Assembly: GCA_964464825.1 (NCBI GenBank) | Contig: CAYXKL010000120.1 | Location: forward strand, 1-7,300 | Source: DYJK01 sp964464825 | GTDB lineage: Bacteria; Bacteroidota; Ignavibacteria; Ignavibacteriales; Melioribacteraceae | Direction: 5' to 3' | DNA: 7,300 nucleotides | Shown: positions 1-6,700 of the stretch, one piece after another | Layout of the letters: the number at the start of each line of letters is the position of its first letter | Numbering within the stretch: the stretch's first letter is position 1 | Made by a program: the position numbers and the translations under genes | Notes under the pieces: generated by a model | What the model was told of the DNA's origin: nothing | The model's input: only the letters and a program-made list of their open reading frames with translations | Database searches by the model: none

Positions 1-1
1 C

Positions 2-31
2 CTCCGAAGGAGTACTTTGTACCTTCGGGAG
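2..31. repeat. Bulged inverted repeat at the window edge
   Basis: The arms CTCCGAAG and CTTCGGGAG flank an inner dyad GTAC-TTT-GTAC, so the stretch can fold into one hairpin with two short bulges. No T-run follows it on the plus strand, and the minus-strand continuation lies outside the window, so it cannot be called a terminator. It may be a dispersed palindromic element or the end of a neighbouring transcript. A short minus-strand frame starting at 47 also runs through it to the edge, but there is no evidence that it is translated. Confidence 0.4.
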
Positions 32-53
32 AACCTGACTCTTTCATAAACAC

Positions 54-87
54 AAAAAAAGCTCGAATATGATTTTTATTCGAGCTT
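54..87 (-). terminator. Intrinsic terminator of tRNA-Gln
   Basis: Read on the minus strand, a perfect stem (GCTCGAATA at 77-85 pairing with 61-69, extendable by two A-T pairs to 59-87) with a 7-nt loop is followed directly by seven Ts (54-60). It begins 8 nt beyond the 3' end of the tRNA. Stem, loop and U-tract together make a textbook Rho-independent terminator. Confidence 0.9.
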
Positions 88-94
88 CATTTTG

Positions 95-167
95 CTGCCC
101 CGTCAGGGGTCGAACCTGAACTCTTCTGATCCAGAGTCAGACGTGTTGCCAATTACACCACGGGGCA
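95..167 (-). tRNA. tRNA-Gln, anticodon CUG
   Basis: The minus strand folds into a complete 73-nt cloverleaf. It has a 7-bp acceptor stem (TGCCCCG/CGGGGCA), a 4-bp D stem (GTGT/ACAC), a 5-bp anticodon stem (TCTGA/TCAGA) with loop CTCTGGA, a 5-nt variable loop, and a 5-bp T stem (TCAGG/CCTGA) with loop TTCGACC. The anticodon CTG is at 132-134 and reads CAG (glutamine). The U1-A72 and G2-C71 pairs and the discriminator G73 match the known identity set of glutaminyl-tRNA synthetase in E. coli. CCA is not encoded, so it must be added by nucleotidyltransferase. The gene has its own terminator downstream. A TATAAT on the minus strand at 196-201 could be its -10 box, but no good -35 was found. Confidence 0.96.
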
Positions 168-169
168 AT

Positions 170-196
170 TTTTATTGACAAAACTTATCAATAAAA
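170..196. repeat. Perfect 9-bp inverted repeat upstream of the tRNA
   Basis: TTTTATTGA (170-178) and TCAATAAAA (188-196) are exact reverse complements separated by 9 nt. The repeat ends 3 nt from the 5' end of the tRNA. It would therefore lie in the pre-tRNA leader, or act as an operator over the promoter region. No T-run follows on either strand, so it is not an intrinsic terminator. In DNA this AT-rich, chance remains possible. Confidence 0.45.
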
Positions 197-203
197 TTAT
201 AAA
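175..203 (+). promoter_or_regulatory. Candidate sigma70-like promoter, rightward
   Basis: An exact TTGACA (175-180) is followed after 17 nt by TATAAA (198-203). This is the ideal spacing, and it points away from the tRNA. A transcript would start near 210 and meet the bidirectional hairpin at 233-265 after roughly 60 nt, before running antisense into the large lipoprotein gene. Primary promoters in Bacteroidota usually follow a different consensus and the region is very AT-rich, so this is tentative. Confidence 0.25.
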
Positions 204-232
204 AGAAAAAATATTATTGCATTTTTAAAACA

Positions 233-265
233 AAAAGTGCAGCAAATAGACAATGCTGCACTTTT
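233..265 (-). terminator. Hairpin terminator of the giant lipoprotein gene
   Basis: AAAAGTGCAGCA (233-244) pairs perfectly with TGCTGCACTTTT (254-265) around a 9-nt loop, giving a 12-bp stem. On the minus strand the stem ends in a T-rich tract (TTTTTGTTTT, 227-236), 20 nt after the stop codon of the lipoprotein gene. On the plus strand the other arm also ends in TTTTATTT, so the hairpin could terminate in both directions and insulate the gene from rightward transcription. Confidence 0.87.
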
Positions 266-284
266 ATTTAAATCATAGAATCTG

Positions 285-3200
285 TTAATCTTCACCTAAT
301 TTTTTAACATTAAGCCAGAACGGAACATCATTCACATCATAAACAACACCAGTTTTGGTTACTGGATCTCCACCAGCTTCAATAATTAAGAATCTGCCTT
401 GAGTTGAAGTATGTGCGACATCGGACGGATAATCAACCCAAACGTAAGCACCAGTTGATGGTTGGTTCATCACTAATGAAGTCCATGTTACGCCATTATC
501 CATACTATAATAAATATCAACTTCTTCAACAGCATAGGATTGCCAAATTACAATTAAGTTATTTCCGTAATCCGGATGTCCTTTATAGAAATCTTCACCG
601 GTGTTCGGGAATGCAAGTCTAATCCATTTATTTTTGTGGAGAGCAAAGAAACTATCGGATACATCATTAATAGTTGGTTTATCTACATCGCTAACTTTAA
701 TTAAACAATTGTCGGAACTGTCATCAACAGTCGGTGTCCATGATAACAAACCATCATTAGGAGTACTTTGCGTAATAGTTCTCCATGAAAATCCGCCATT
801 AGTTGACCACTCAATTTTTACATTGTTGACACCGGTACCATTCCATTTTATTTCATAAGAGTTAAATGCCGGATTTGTAAGCCATTGTTCCCCGCCATTT
901 GGAGCTAATACTGTAATGGCAGCTGTTGTAGCTTTTTCAATAGTAAAGCCGGGACTATTATTGCTTGGTGATTCATTTGCTCCTTCATCAGCATTATAAA
1001 CAACAACAAAATATTGATCTGATGGAAGTGAGAAATAGGTTGTGTATGATCCACTTGTAGCTCCAACTTTATCTGCTAAAATTGTAAACGCCGGATTATA
1101 TGGAGTTGCAACACCATTTGTTGTGGTATATTTAATACCAACATATTCAATACCGCCGGATTCCCACGTAATTGTAACCGGTTCATTGGATTTGTATACA
1201 CCTGATTGCGGACCGGTAACTGTTATCCATTTTCTTGGAGAAATTGTAAATGTTGCATCACTTACATCAGATATATTATTATCGAGTGCATTACTTACTC
1301 TAATTTGGCATTGAGTTGAGTTTAGTGTTTCAGCCAGATCCCATTCGTAAGCACCACCGGCATAATTATCAACCAAGGTTGTCCAGCTTGCACCCTTATC
1401 TGTTGTTAATTCAATTTTGAATTGACTGATAGCAGCAGAGACCCAGGTTATATTGTGTTTGGTTCCGGCTTCCCAATTTTCTCCGCCATTAGGACTAGTG
1501 ATAGTAATACTTTGCACAATCTGATTTGTCAAACTAAAATTAGCATCGGAAATATCGAGAGGGACACCATCATTAGCATCACTAATTCTAATTCTGCATT
1601 GTTCTGAATTTGTATTTAAGTTTGGATCTAGTGACGTATTCCAAGTGTACGTACCGATGCTCGGTGTACTGTTAACAATCGTAAACCAATTAGCACCGCC
1701 ATTCAATGTATATTCTATTTTAACATCAGCAACATTTTGTGAAGTCCATTTAATTGCAACATTATCACCAAAATTAATAACCTCTCCACCGTTTGGTGAT
1801 GTAACTGCGAGTGATGGTTCAGGATCGATACTAAAAAGATTATCGCTGATATCGAATGGTAAAGAATCATCGGCATCGCTAATTCTAATTCTGCAGTTTG
1901 AAGATGCCGTACTTGGTATTGGAGACCAATTATAAAATCCATCGCTTTCTGTGCTGCCTACAATTTGAATCCAATTCAATCCATTATTTGTAGTGTATTC
2001 AATTTCTACATTCTGAACACCAAAAGAATTCCAAGTTATGTTAGTTGAACCTCCGGCAATAATATGGTCCCCTCCGTTTGGAGTAACAACAGATATCACC
2101 TGACCTAATTGATTAGCAATCTGGAAATTTTCATCTGAGATATCAGATGGGATACCATCATCTGCATCACTTATTTTAATTCTGCATTGCAGTGAATTAA
2201 TTGCTGGTACAGAACTCCAATAATATATACCGATACTTGGCGTACTACTGATTATAGTAACCCATTCAGCACCACCGTTTATTGTATATTCAATTTTTAC
2301 ATTTGCAACACTTACAGAAGTCCATTGAATATCAAATAGAGAACCGGTATAAATAATTTCACCGCCATTCGGCTGTGTTACTACAATTCCAGGTTCAGGT
2401 GCTATGCTGAAGAAACTATCGCTCTCGTCGCTTGGTGAATTATCTGCAGCATCGCTGATTCTTATTTTACAATTTGTTGATGTTACTGCCGGTATTTGTA
2501 TCCAGGTATAGAAACCATCGCTTGCAGTGCTGGAAACAATTGTAGTCCAGTTCAATCCATTATTAGTGGTAAATTCAATTTTAACATTAGCAATACCGGA
2601 AGCGTCCCAGGTAATATTTTGAGAAGAACCGGCTGGCCATTCTTCTCCGCCATTTGGTGAAGTAACTTTAATTAATTGATTACCCGGTTCTGTAATTATA
2701 AAATTTTCATCTGATATATCTGCCGGTATTCCATCATTGGCATCACTTATTCTTACCCGGCATTGAAGTGAACTAACATTAGGAATATTAGTCCAAGCAT
2801 AAGCGCCATCACTTTCCGTAGAATTAGTTATAGAATTCCATGTTGCGCCATTGTTGGTTGTATATTCAATCTTTACAAATTCAATATTGTTAGAAGACCA
2901 TAAAATATTATTGCTTGAACCCGGATACCATTCTTCACCACCGTTTGGACTTAATACAGTAATTTTTGGTTCGGGTAGTACAGTGAAAGTTCCATCACTT
3001 TCATCAACTGGATAACCATTTTCAGCATCAATAATTCTAATCTTGAATAAAGTACCGGCACCGGTGAAACTAAATGCATATTCTCCATCCGATGGTGTAT
3101 TTTCTACAATTGTATTCCATGTAATTCCATTATCCGGCGTGTAATCAATAAATACATTTTCAACACCTATAGATTGCCATTTAATTGTGTCGATTTTTCC

Positions 3201-4502
3201 GGCAGTCCATGTTTCACCACCGTTAGGTTGAACTATTTTCAATTCCGGTTTTGGTACTATCTTAAATGTAGCATTGCTTTGATCAGTAGGATCATTATCG
3301 GCAGCATCGCTAACACGGATAAGACATTGTGTCGAAAGTGAATTTGGGACACTCCATTCATAAGCACCGGTATTAGCAAAATTATTTACAACATTGTTCC
3401 AGGTTAATCCGTTATTGGAAGTAAAATCAATTTTTACAGTTTGAATACCGCTTGAATTCCATGTAATGTTTTGAGCAGTACCGGCTTGCCAGCTTTCGTT
3501 TCCGTTTGGAGAAGTTAATTCAATTGTTTGTGTAACTTGATTTGTAATTGTAAAGACAGAATCAGAGACATCGGATGGTTCGTTATCGAGTGCATCATAA
3601 ATTCTAATTTTACATAATTGAGAATTTAAATTTGGAATTTGATCCCAGGTGAAAAATCCGATACTTGGAGTTGAAGGAGTAATTGTTACCCATGCAAAAC
3701 CATTATCAGTTGTATAAGCAATTTTAACATTCGCAATATTTTCTGAGAGCCATTCAATTTTTCTGCTGCCGCCGGAAAGTAAAGTTTCGCCGCCGTTTGG
3801 TGAAAGTACTTTTACAATCGGCTCGGGTAATATATTAAACACTTCACTAACAGAAGAAGGATTGCCATCGGAAGCATCCATTATCCTGATTTGTGCAAGT
3901 GTAGAAGGTGTATTTGGAATCGGTTCCCAATAATATATACCAGTATTATTTTTATCAACCGCAATAAAATTCCAATTGTTACCATTGTTAGTTGAATATT
4001 CTAATTTTACAGAATCCAAACCGGAACTATACCATATTATTTCTTTTGCAGTTCCGCCTTCCCAAAATTCACCGCCATCAGGTCTAACAATACGTAAACT
4101 TTCGTTCGAATTTTTTATAATATTAAATACATTATCACTTTCATCTGAACTTTGACCATCTATACTTGAAACACGTATTTTACATTGATTTGATAAAACA
4201 TTTGGTATCGGGAACCAAACATAAATACCAACATTTTTTAAACTATCTATAACTAAAGACCAGGTTGCGCCATTATCAACAGAAAATTGGATACGGACAA
4301 ATTCAGTACCGGTACCGCTCCATTTAATTTCATGAGAAGAGCCTTCCATCAAATTTTCAGCACCATTGGGTGAAGAGACTTTTATTGTTATTGAGCCATC
4401 ACCATCACCATCAGCATCATCAGTACCAGTTGTATCTTCTTTTAATTTGCATGAGGTTAGAATTATTAGAAGTGCTAAAAGAAACTTGATGTATTTTTTC
4501 AT
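285..4502 (-). CDS. Giant repeat lipoprotein with 14 Ig-like domains
   Basis: This 1405-residue exported protein is probably an outer-membrane or surface-anchored lipoprotein. Residues 1-17 form a signal peptide (MKKYIK, then a hydrophobic core) ending in the lipobox LTSC, with C18 as the lipidated cysteine. An acidic linker DDADGDGDG (28-36) follows. The rest is 14 tandem domains of about 90-110 residues, each opening with a variant of SPNGGE.W..G and continuing with I.W, V.IEYT.NNG..W, G.Y.W.IP, C.IRISDA.D and D.SD..F.I. This resembles the bacterial members of the Ser-Thr-rich/Kre9-KNH-like family (Pfam PF10342), which adopt a beta-sandwich fold; no catalytic motif is visible. There is no separate C-terminal sorting domain: the chain ends shortly after domain 14 with FWLNVKKLGED. 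The start is supported by GAGGG at 4508-4512, five bases before the ATG. It is divergent from the propeller operon and has its own terminator. Adhesion, or a scaffold role on the surface, is inference only. Confidence 0.93.
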   Translation of the reverse strand: MKKYIKFLLALLIILTSCKLKEDTTGTDDADGDGDGSITIKVSSPNGAENLMEGSSHEIKWSGTGTEFVRIQFSVDNGATWSLVIDSLKNVGIYVWFPIPNVLSNQCKIRVSSIDGQSSDESDNVFNIIKNSNESLRIVRPDGGEFWEGGTAKEIIWYSSGLDSVKLEYSTNNGNNWNFIAVDKNNTGIYYWEPIPNTPSTLAQIRIMDASDGNPSSVSEVFNILPEPIVKVLSPNGGETLLSGGSRKIEWLSENIANVKIAYTTDNGFAWVTITPSTPSIGFFTWDQIPNLNSQLCKIRIYDALDNEPSDVSDSVFTITNQVTQTIELTSPNGNESWQAGTAQNITWNSSGIQTVKIDFTSNNGLTWNNVVNNFANTGAYEWSVPNSLSTQCLIRVSDAADNDPTDQSNATFKIVPKPELKIVQPNGGETWTAGKIDTIKWQSIGVENVFIDYTPDNGITWNTIVENTPSDGEYAFSFTGAGTLFKIRIIDAENGYPVDESDGTFTVLPEPKITVLSPNGGEEWYPGSSNNILWSSNNIEFVKIEYTTNNGATWNSITNSTESDGAYAWTNIPNVSSLQCRVRISDANDGIPADISDENFIITEPGNQLIKVTSPNGGEEWPAGSSQNITWDASGIANVKIEFTTNNGLNWTTIVSSTASDGFYTWIQIPAVTSTNCKIRISDAADNSPSDESDSFFSIAPEPGIVVTQPNGGEIIYTGSLFDIQWTSVSVANVKIEYTINGGAEWVTIISSTPSIGIYYWSSVPAINSLQCRIKISDADDGIPSDISDENFQIANQLGQVISVVTPNGGDHIIAGGSTNITWNSFGVQNVEIEYTTNNGLNWIQIVGSTESDGFYNWSPIPSTASSNCRIRISDADDSLPFDISDNLFSIDPEPSLAVTSPNGGEVINFGDNVAIKWTSQNVADVKIEYTLNGGANWFTIVNSTPSIGTYTWNTSLDPNLNTNSEQCRIRISDANDGVPLDISDANFSLTNQIVQSITITSPNGGENWEAGTKHNITWVSAAISQFKIELTTDKGASWTTLVDNYAGGAYEWDLAETLNSTQCQIRVSNALDNNISDVSDATFTISPRKWITVTGPQSGVYKSNEPVTITWESGGIEYVGIKYTTTNGVATPYNPAFTILADKVGATSGSYTTYFSLPSDQYFVVVYNADEGANESPSNNSPGFTIEKATTAAITVLAPNGGEQWLTNPAFNSYEIKWNGTGVNNVKIEWSTNGGFSWRTITQSTPNDGLLSWTPTVDDSSDNCLIKVSDVDKPTINDVSDSFFALHKNKWIRLAFPNTGEDFYKGHPDYGNNLIVIWQSYAVEEVDIYYSMDNGVTWTSLVMNQPSTGAYVWVDYPSDVAHTSTQGRFLIIEAGGDPVTKTGVVYDVNDVPFWLNVKKLGED
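288..4394 (-). repeat. Fourteen tandem ~285-bp coding repeats
   Basis: Approximate domain limits, as protein residues: 1, 37-130; 2, 136-227; 3, 229-325; 4, 326-418; 5, 421-511; 6, 514-609; 7, 610-703; 8, 706-801; 9, 802-895; 10, 898-997; 11, 998-1089; 12, 1092-1190; 13, 1195-1290; 14, 1293-1405. Linkers are of two kinds: PEP-type (after 2, 4, 5, 7 and 9) and NQ-type (NQVTQ after 3, GNQ after 6, NQLGQ after 8, NQIVQ after 10). Domains 6-10 are most alike. Domains 12 and 14 are the most divergent, and 12 lacks the W of the NNG..W motif. Copies are clearly diverged in DNA sequence, so the amplification is not recent. Confidence 0.92.
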
Positions 4503-4639
4503 CTTTTCCCTCGGTAAGAAATTTATCTTACGTGTTGAGTAAATTTAATAAAAAAAAGGATTATTTTTATTAAGTAAAATAATACAGAAAGTGTGCCCAA
4601 ACGATAGTTTAATATTTATACCCTAAAGTTAAGGTTGAA
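4503..4639. promoter_or_regulatory. Divergent intergenic region with a small dyad
   Basis: These 137 bp separate the start codons of the leftward lipoprotein gene and the rightward propeller operon, so promoters for both must lie here or nearby. The sequence is very AT-rich, and no promoter on either strand matched a consensus well enough to call. A perfect 6-bp dyad GTAAGA-N6-TCTTAC lies at 4514-4531. It starts two bases upstream (minus-strand sense) of the GAGGG ribosome-binding site of the lipoprotein gene and could be a leader hairpin or an operator. For the propeller gene, AAGG at 4631-4634 is the likely ribosome-binding site. Confidence 0.5.
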
Positions 4640-5491
4640 ATGATTAAAACAAAATATTACATGTCAATTTTACTCTTAATTACACCATTGTCAATATTAC
4701 CCCAACAATTGATTTTCGAGAGAGAAATAGGTCAATTTGATGCTGCCAGTACATTATCCATCAATCCAGCCGGTTTTATATTTGTTTTGGATACAAATAA
4801 TAACGAAGTAATAAAATTAGATACTCTGGGTAATGAAATTAACCGAACCGGCGGTTATGGCTGGGATTCCTATTCATTCGATTCGCCTGTCGATATTTAT
4901 ACAAATACTCTGAACGTTTATATAGCTGATAAGAATAATGATAGGATTCAGATTTATGATAAGGATTTAAATTTTTTATCATCTTTTTCAACAAGTGATA
5001 GTGATAATGAAAATATTAGATTCAGGTACCCTACCGGAATAGCTGTTTATTCCCAAGGTGATCTATTTATCGTGGATTCCGATAATTCAAGAATATTAAA
5101 ATTTGATCTGCGTGGTGAATTTGTTACAACAATAGGCGGAATTGAAAGCGGTAATTATATCTTATCTAATCCTTCTAAAATTACAATTCTGCAAAATGGT
5201 AATTTACTGGTTGTTGATGGAGTGAATATTGTATCTTATGATCAATTCGGGAATTATATTAATCATTACAAATTCGAATCAGAACCGACAAATATTAATT
5301 CCCTATTTGATAAATTGACAATTACTGATGGTAAAACAATTTATTTTAGAATCTCAAATTCCGGTACAAATATTTATGATAAAATGATTGCACTGGATAT
5401 AGATGATGAAGTGATTGATGCGGTTATCTTTAATTCTAAAATGTATGTATTAACAAAAAAACAAATCTACATTTATCAAATTATATATTAG
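4640..5491 (+). CDS. Exported NHL-type beta-propeller protein
   Basis: This 283-residue protein has a signal peptide (about residues 1-22, MIKTKYYMSI then a hydrophobic core ending near LPQQ) with no lipobox cysteine, so it is probably periplasmic or secreted. The mature part is a run of about six blades in the NHL/six-bladed propeller style. The clearest repeats are at 40-70 (FIFVLDTNNNEVIKLDTLGN), 83-116 (VYIADKNNDRIQIYDKDLN) and 132-167 (LFIVDSDNSRILKFDLRGEF, then TTIGG). Blades from about 174 to 281 are weaker. The recurrent pattern is V.D..N..I...D..G. Such propellers usually bind proteins or ligands and often have no enzymatic activity; no catalytic residues stand out here. Start choice: the ATG has AAGG five bases upstream, and a second Met at residue 8 would cut into the signal peptide. 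It is the first gene of a tight four-gene run. Its ligand or partner cannot be read from the sequence. Confidence 0.85.
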   Translation: MIKTKYYMSILLLITPLSILPQQLIFEREIGQFDAASTLSINPAGFIFVLDTNNNEVIKLDTLGNEINRTGGYGWDSYSFDSPVDIYTNTLNVYIADKNNDRIQIYDKDLNFLSSFSTSDSDNENIRFRYPTGIAVYSQGDLFIVDSDNSRILKFDLRGEFVTTIGGIESGNYILSNPSKITILQNGNLLVVDGVNIVSYDQFGNYINHYKFESEPTNINSLFDKLTITDGKTIYFRISNSGTNIYDKMIALDIDDEVIDAVIFNSKMYVLTKKQIYIYQIIY

Positions 5492-5495
5492 CAAA

Positions 5496-5954
5496 TTGCA
5501 AATACATTACCGCATTCTAATATCATTATTATTACTATTTTTTACTCTCTCAATTTTTTTCGAATTTATAATTCATCTCCTCAATCAATCAATTTTTATT
5601 TTCCCATTTATCAAAAAAGGATTTTCGTTGTTATGCCATCAAGATGAAGAAAAAATTATCAATTTATACGGGATACACTCACTTGTATGTGCAAGATGCA
5701 CCGGAATTTATTTGGGTATGTTATTAACAAGCATTTATATAATTTTCGAACCGGCTGCAAAAACAAGAGGTGCATCTTATTTTTTAATTTTAACCTTACC
5801 GATAATTTTCGATGTTATTTTAGTGAATTTAGGATTTTATAACTACTCAAAATATTCTGCGGTAATAACCGGACTTCTTTTTGGTTCAGTAGTATTTGTT
5901 TATTTTTACAATGGTTTGAATTTATTAATATCAGAATATCATAGAAGGCAATAA
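5496..5954 (+). CDS. DUF2085 family integral membrane protein
   Basis: This 152-residue membrane protein carries the hallmark of the DUF2085 family: CHQ at residues 47-49, then HSLVCARCTGIYLG at 61-74 (C65 and C68). Predicted membrane segments are about 6-29, 68-84, 95-114 and 121-141. The family has no established function. The conserved CHQ and CxxC residues sit at the edge of the second helix and could bind a metal or form a disulfide, but this is inference. The start is unusual. The frame is open only from 5454, contains no ATG or GTG before codon 75, and the only standard initiation codon is TTG at 5496, four bases after the stop of the propeller gene. No clear Shine-Dalgarno sequence precedes it, which suggests translational coupling or an unrecognised non-canonical start. 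Confidence 0.85.
   Translation: MQIHYRILISLLLLFFTLSIFFEFIIHLLNQSIFIFPFIKKGFSLLCHQDEEKIINLYGIHSLVCARCTGIYLGMLLTSIYIIFEPAAKTRGASYFLILTLPIIFDVILVNLGFYNYSKYSAVITGLLFGSVVFVYFYNGLNLLISEYHRRQ
5943..5948 (+). promoter_or_regulatory. Ribosome-binding site fixing a TTG start
   Basis: AGAAGG lies inside the last codons of the DUF2085 gene, seven bases before the TTG at 5956. The frame downstream has no ATG or GTG between its previous stop (5926-5928) and this TTG, so this strong Shine-Dalgarno sequence decides the start of the next gene. Confidence 0.7.
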
Positions 5955-5955
5955 T

Positions 5956-6462
5956 TTGAAAAAATACATTTCCCCTTTTATATGCGGATTTGGAGCCGGT
6001 GTTCTTCAAGTGGTACCGGTAGCAAAAAGTTTTGCTTGTTGTTTTATAATTCCGCTTGCCGCTTTTATTTCATTGTATTTAGATTTGCGTGCAAATCCTA
6101 CTACCGATTTTTTTAAAGCAAAGAAAGGATTGATATTCGGATTAATGACCGGTTTGTTTGCCGCTCTATTCGGCAGTTTTTTTGATATAATGATAACATT
6201 AATAACAAAGAACAATGATATTGTTGCAACCTTTCCCGAATTACAAAAAATGGTTCAAGGTTTTCCGTTATCAGATGAACTAAAAAGCGAAGTCCTGAAA
6301 TTATTCACGGAAGTAAGAAATGATATTCTCAAATACGGATTTTCTCTTCTCTATACTTTTTCTGTTATTATAAATAATCTTGTGATCAATTCAATTTTCG
6401 GAATGCTCGGCGGATTGATTGGGGTTCAAATAATAAATAACAAATTAAAGAATCAAAGATAA
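5956..6462 (+). CDS. Multi-pass membrane protein, DUF4199-like layout
   Basis: This 168-residue protein has hydrophobic segments at about 7-23, 26-42, 57-84 and 127-160, and an amphipathic, charged stretch (about 92-125) between the last two. That order, with a basic loop (FFKAKKG) before the third helix and a long soluble helix before the last, recalls the DUF4199 family of Bacteroidota. I recognise only the layout, not a diagnostic motif, so the family call is weak. A cysteine pair (C28-C29, in SFACCFIIP) sits at the start of the second helix and C10 in the first. It starts at a TTG one base after the stop of the DUF2085 gene, with AGAAGG as the ribosome-binding site. The tight spacing implies co-expression with the two genes upstream. 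Function unknown. Confidence 0.75.
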   Translation: MKKYISPFICGFGAGVLQVVPVAKSFACCFIIPLAAFISLYLDLRANPTTDFFKAKKGLIFGLMTGLFAALFGSFFDIMITLITKNNDIVATFPELQKMVQGFPLSDELKSEVLKLFTEVRNDILKYGFSLLYTFSVIINNLVINSIFGMLGGLIGVQIINNKLKNQR

Positions 6463-6463
6463 T

Positions 6464-6700
6464 ATGGTATCAGCATTAATTTTTTGCGGACATCTAATTT
6501 TTATACTTTATATTTTCACAAAAAAATGGCAAGATGAATCTTTATCATCAGCATTTATAAATCTTTCATTAATAATAATTTTATTCTCAGTCGGTTGGTC
6601 AGTTTCTACAACAATTGTAAAAATTTTCTTCGATGCAGAAGGATTTGGTCTTCATTTTGATTCTGATACAATATCATTAACAATTCTCACAATTGTATAA
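6464..6700 (+). CDS. Small membrane protein, apparently cut by an in-frame TAA
   Basis: The 78-residue product starts with an ATG one base after the stop of the preceding gene. Only a weak ribosome-binding site (CAAAGAT) is seen. Two clear membrane segments occupy about 3-19 and 31-53, joined by a loop KKWQDES. After DAEGFGLHFDSD a third hydrophobic run begins (TISLTILTIV), and the TAA at 6698-6700 falls inside it. The same frame continues without a stop for 20 codons (6701-6760), giving an aromatic segment YFFYKFYYR and then a highly charged tail, before TAA at 6761-6763. This looks like the natural end of a three-helix protein of about 99 residues in which one codon, perhaps GAA, has become TAA. 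It is either a nonsense mutation, a sequencing error, or a real shorter protein. I do not recognise the family. Confidence 0.6.
   Translation: MVSALIFCGHLIFILYIFTKKWQDESLSSAFINLSLIIILFSVGWSVSTTIVKIFFDAEGFGLHFDSDTISLTILTIV

Noticed and set aside
404..1935. Several plus-strand and off-frame open reading frames of 61-96 codons (for example 601-858, 1042-1314, 1645-1935)
   Set aside because: They lie wholly inside the 1405-codon lipoprotein gene, their proteins look like nothing known, and they arise because the repeated coding DNA keeps the antisense frame open at similar places.
288..4394. CRISPR array or other short-repeat locus
   Set aside because: The repeats have a period of about 285 bp, are diverged and keep one reading frame, so they are protein domains.
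4535..4563. Plus-strand TTGAGT as a -35 box for the propeller operon
   Set aside because: At 17 nt spacing the -10 would be GGATTA; no acceptable -10 box is found at 16-18 nt.
5815..6215. Minus-strand ORFs of 64 and 69 codons under the two membrane protein genes
   Set aside because: They are antisense to recognised or well-supported membrane genes and show no domain, signal or ribosome-binding site of interest.
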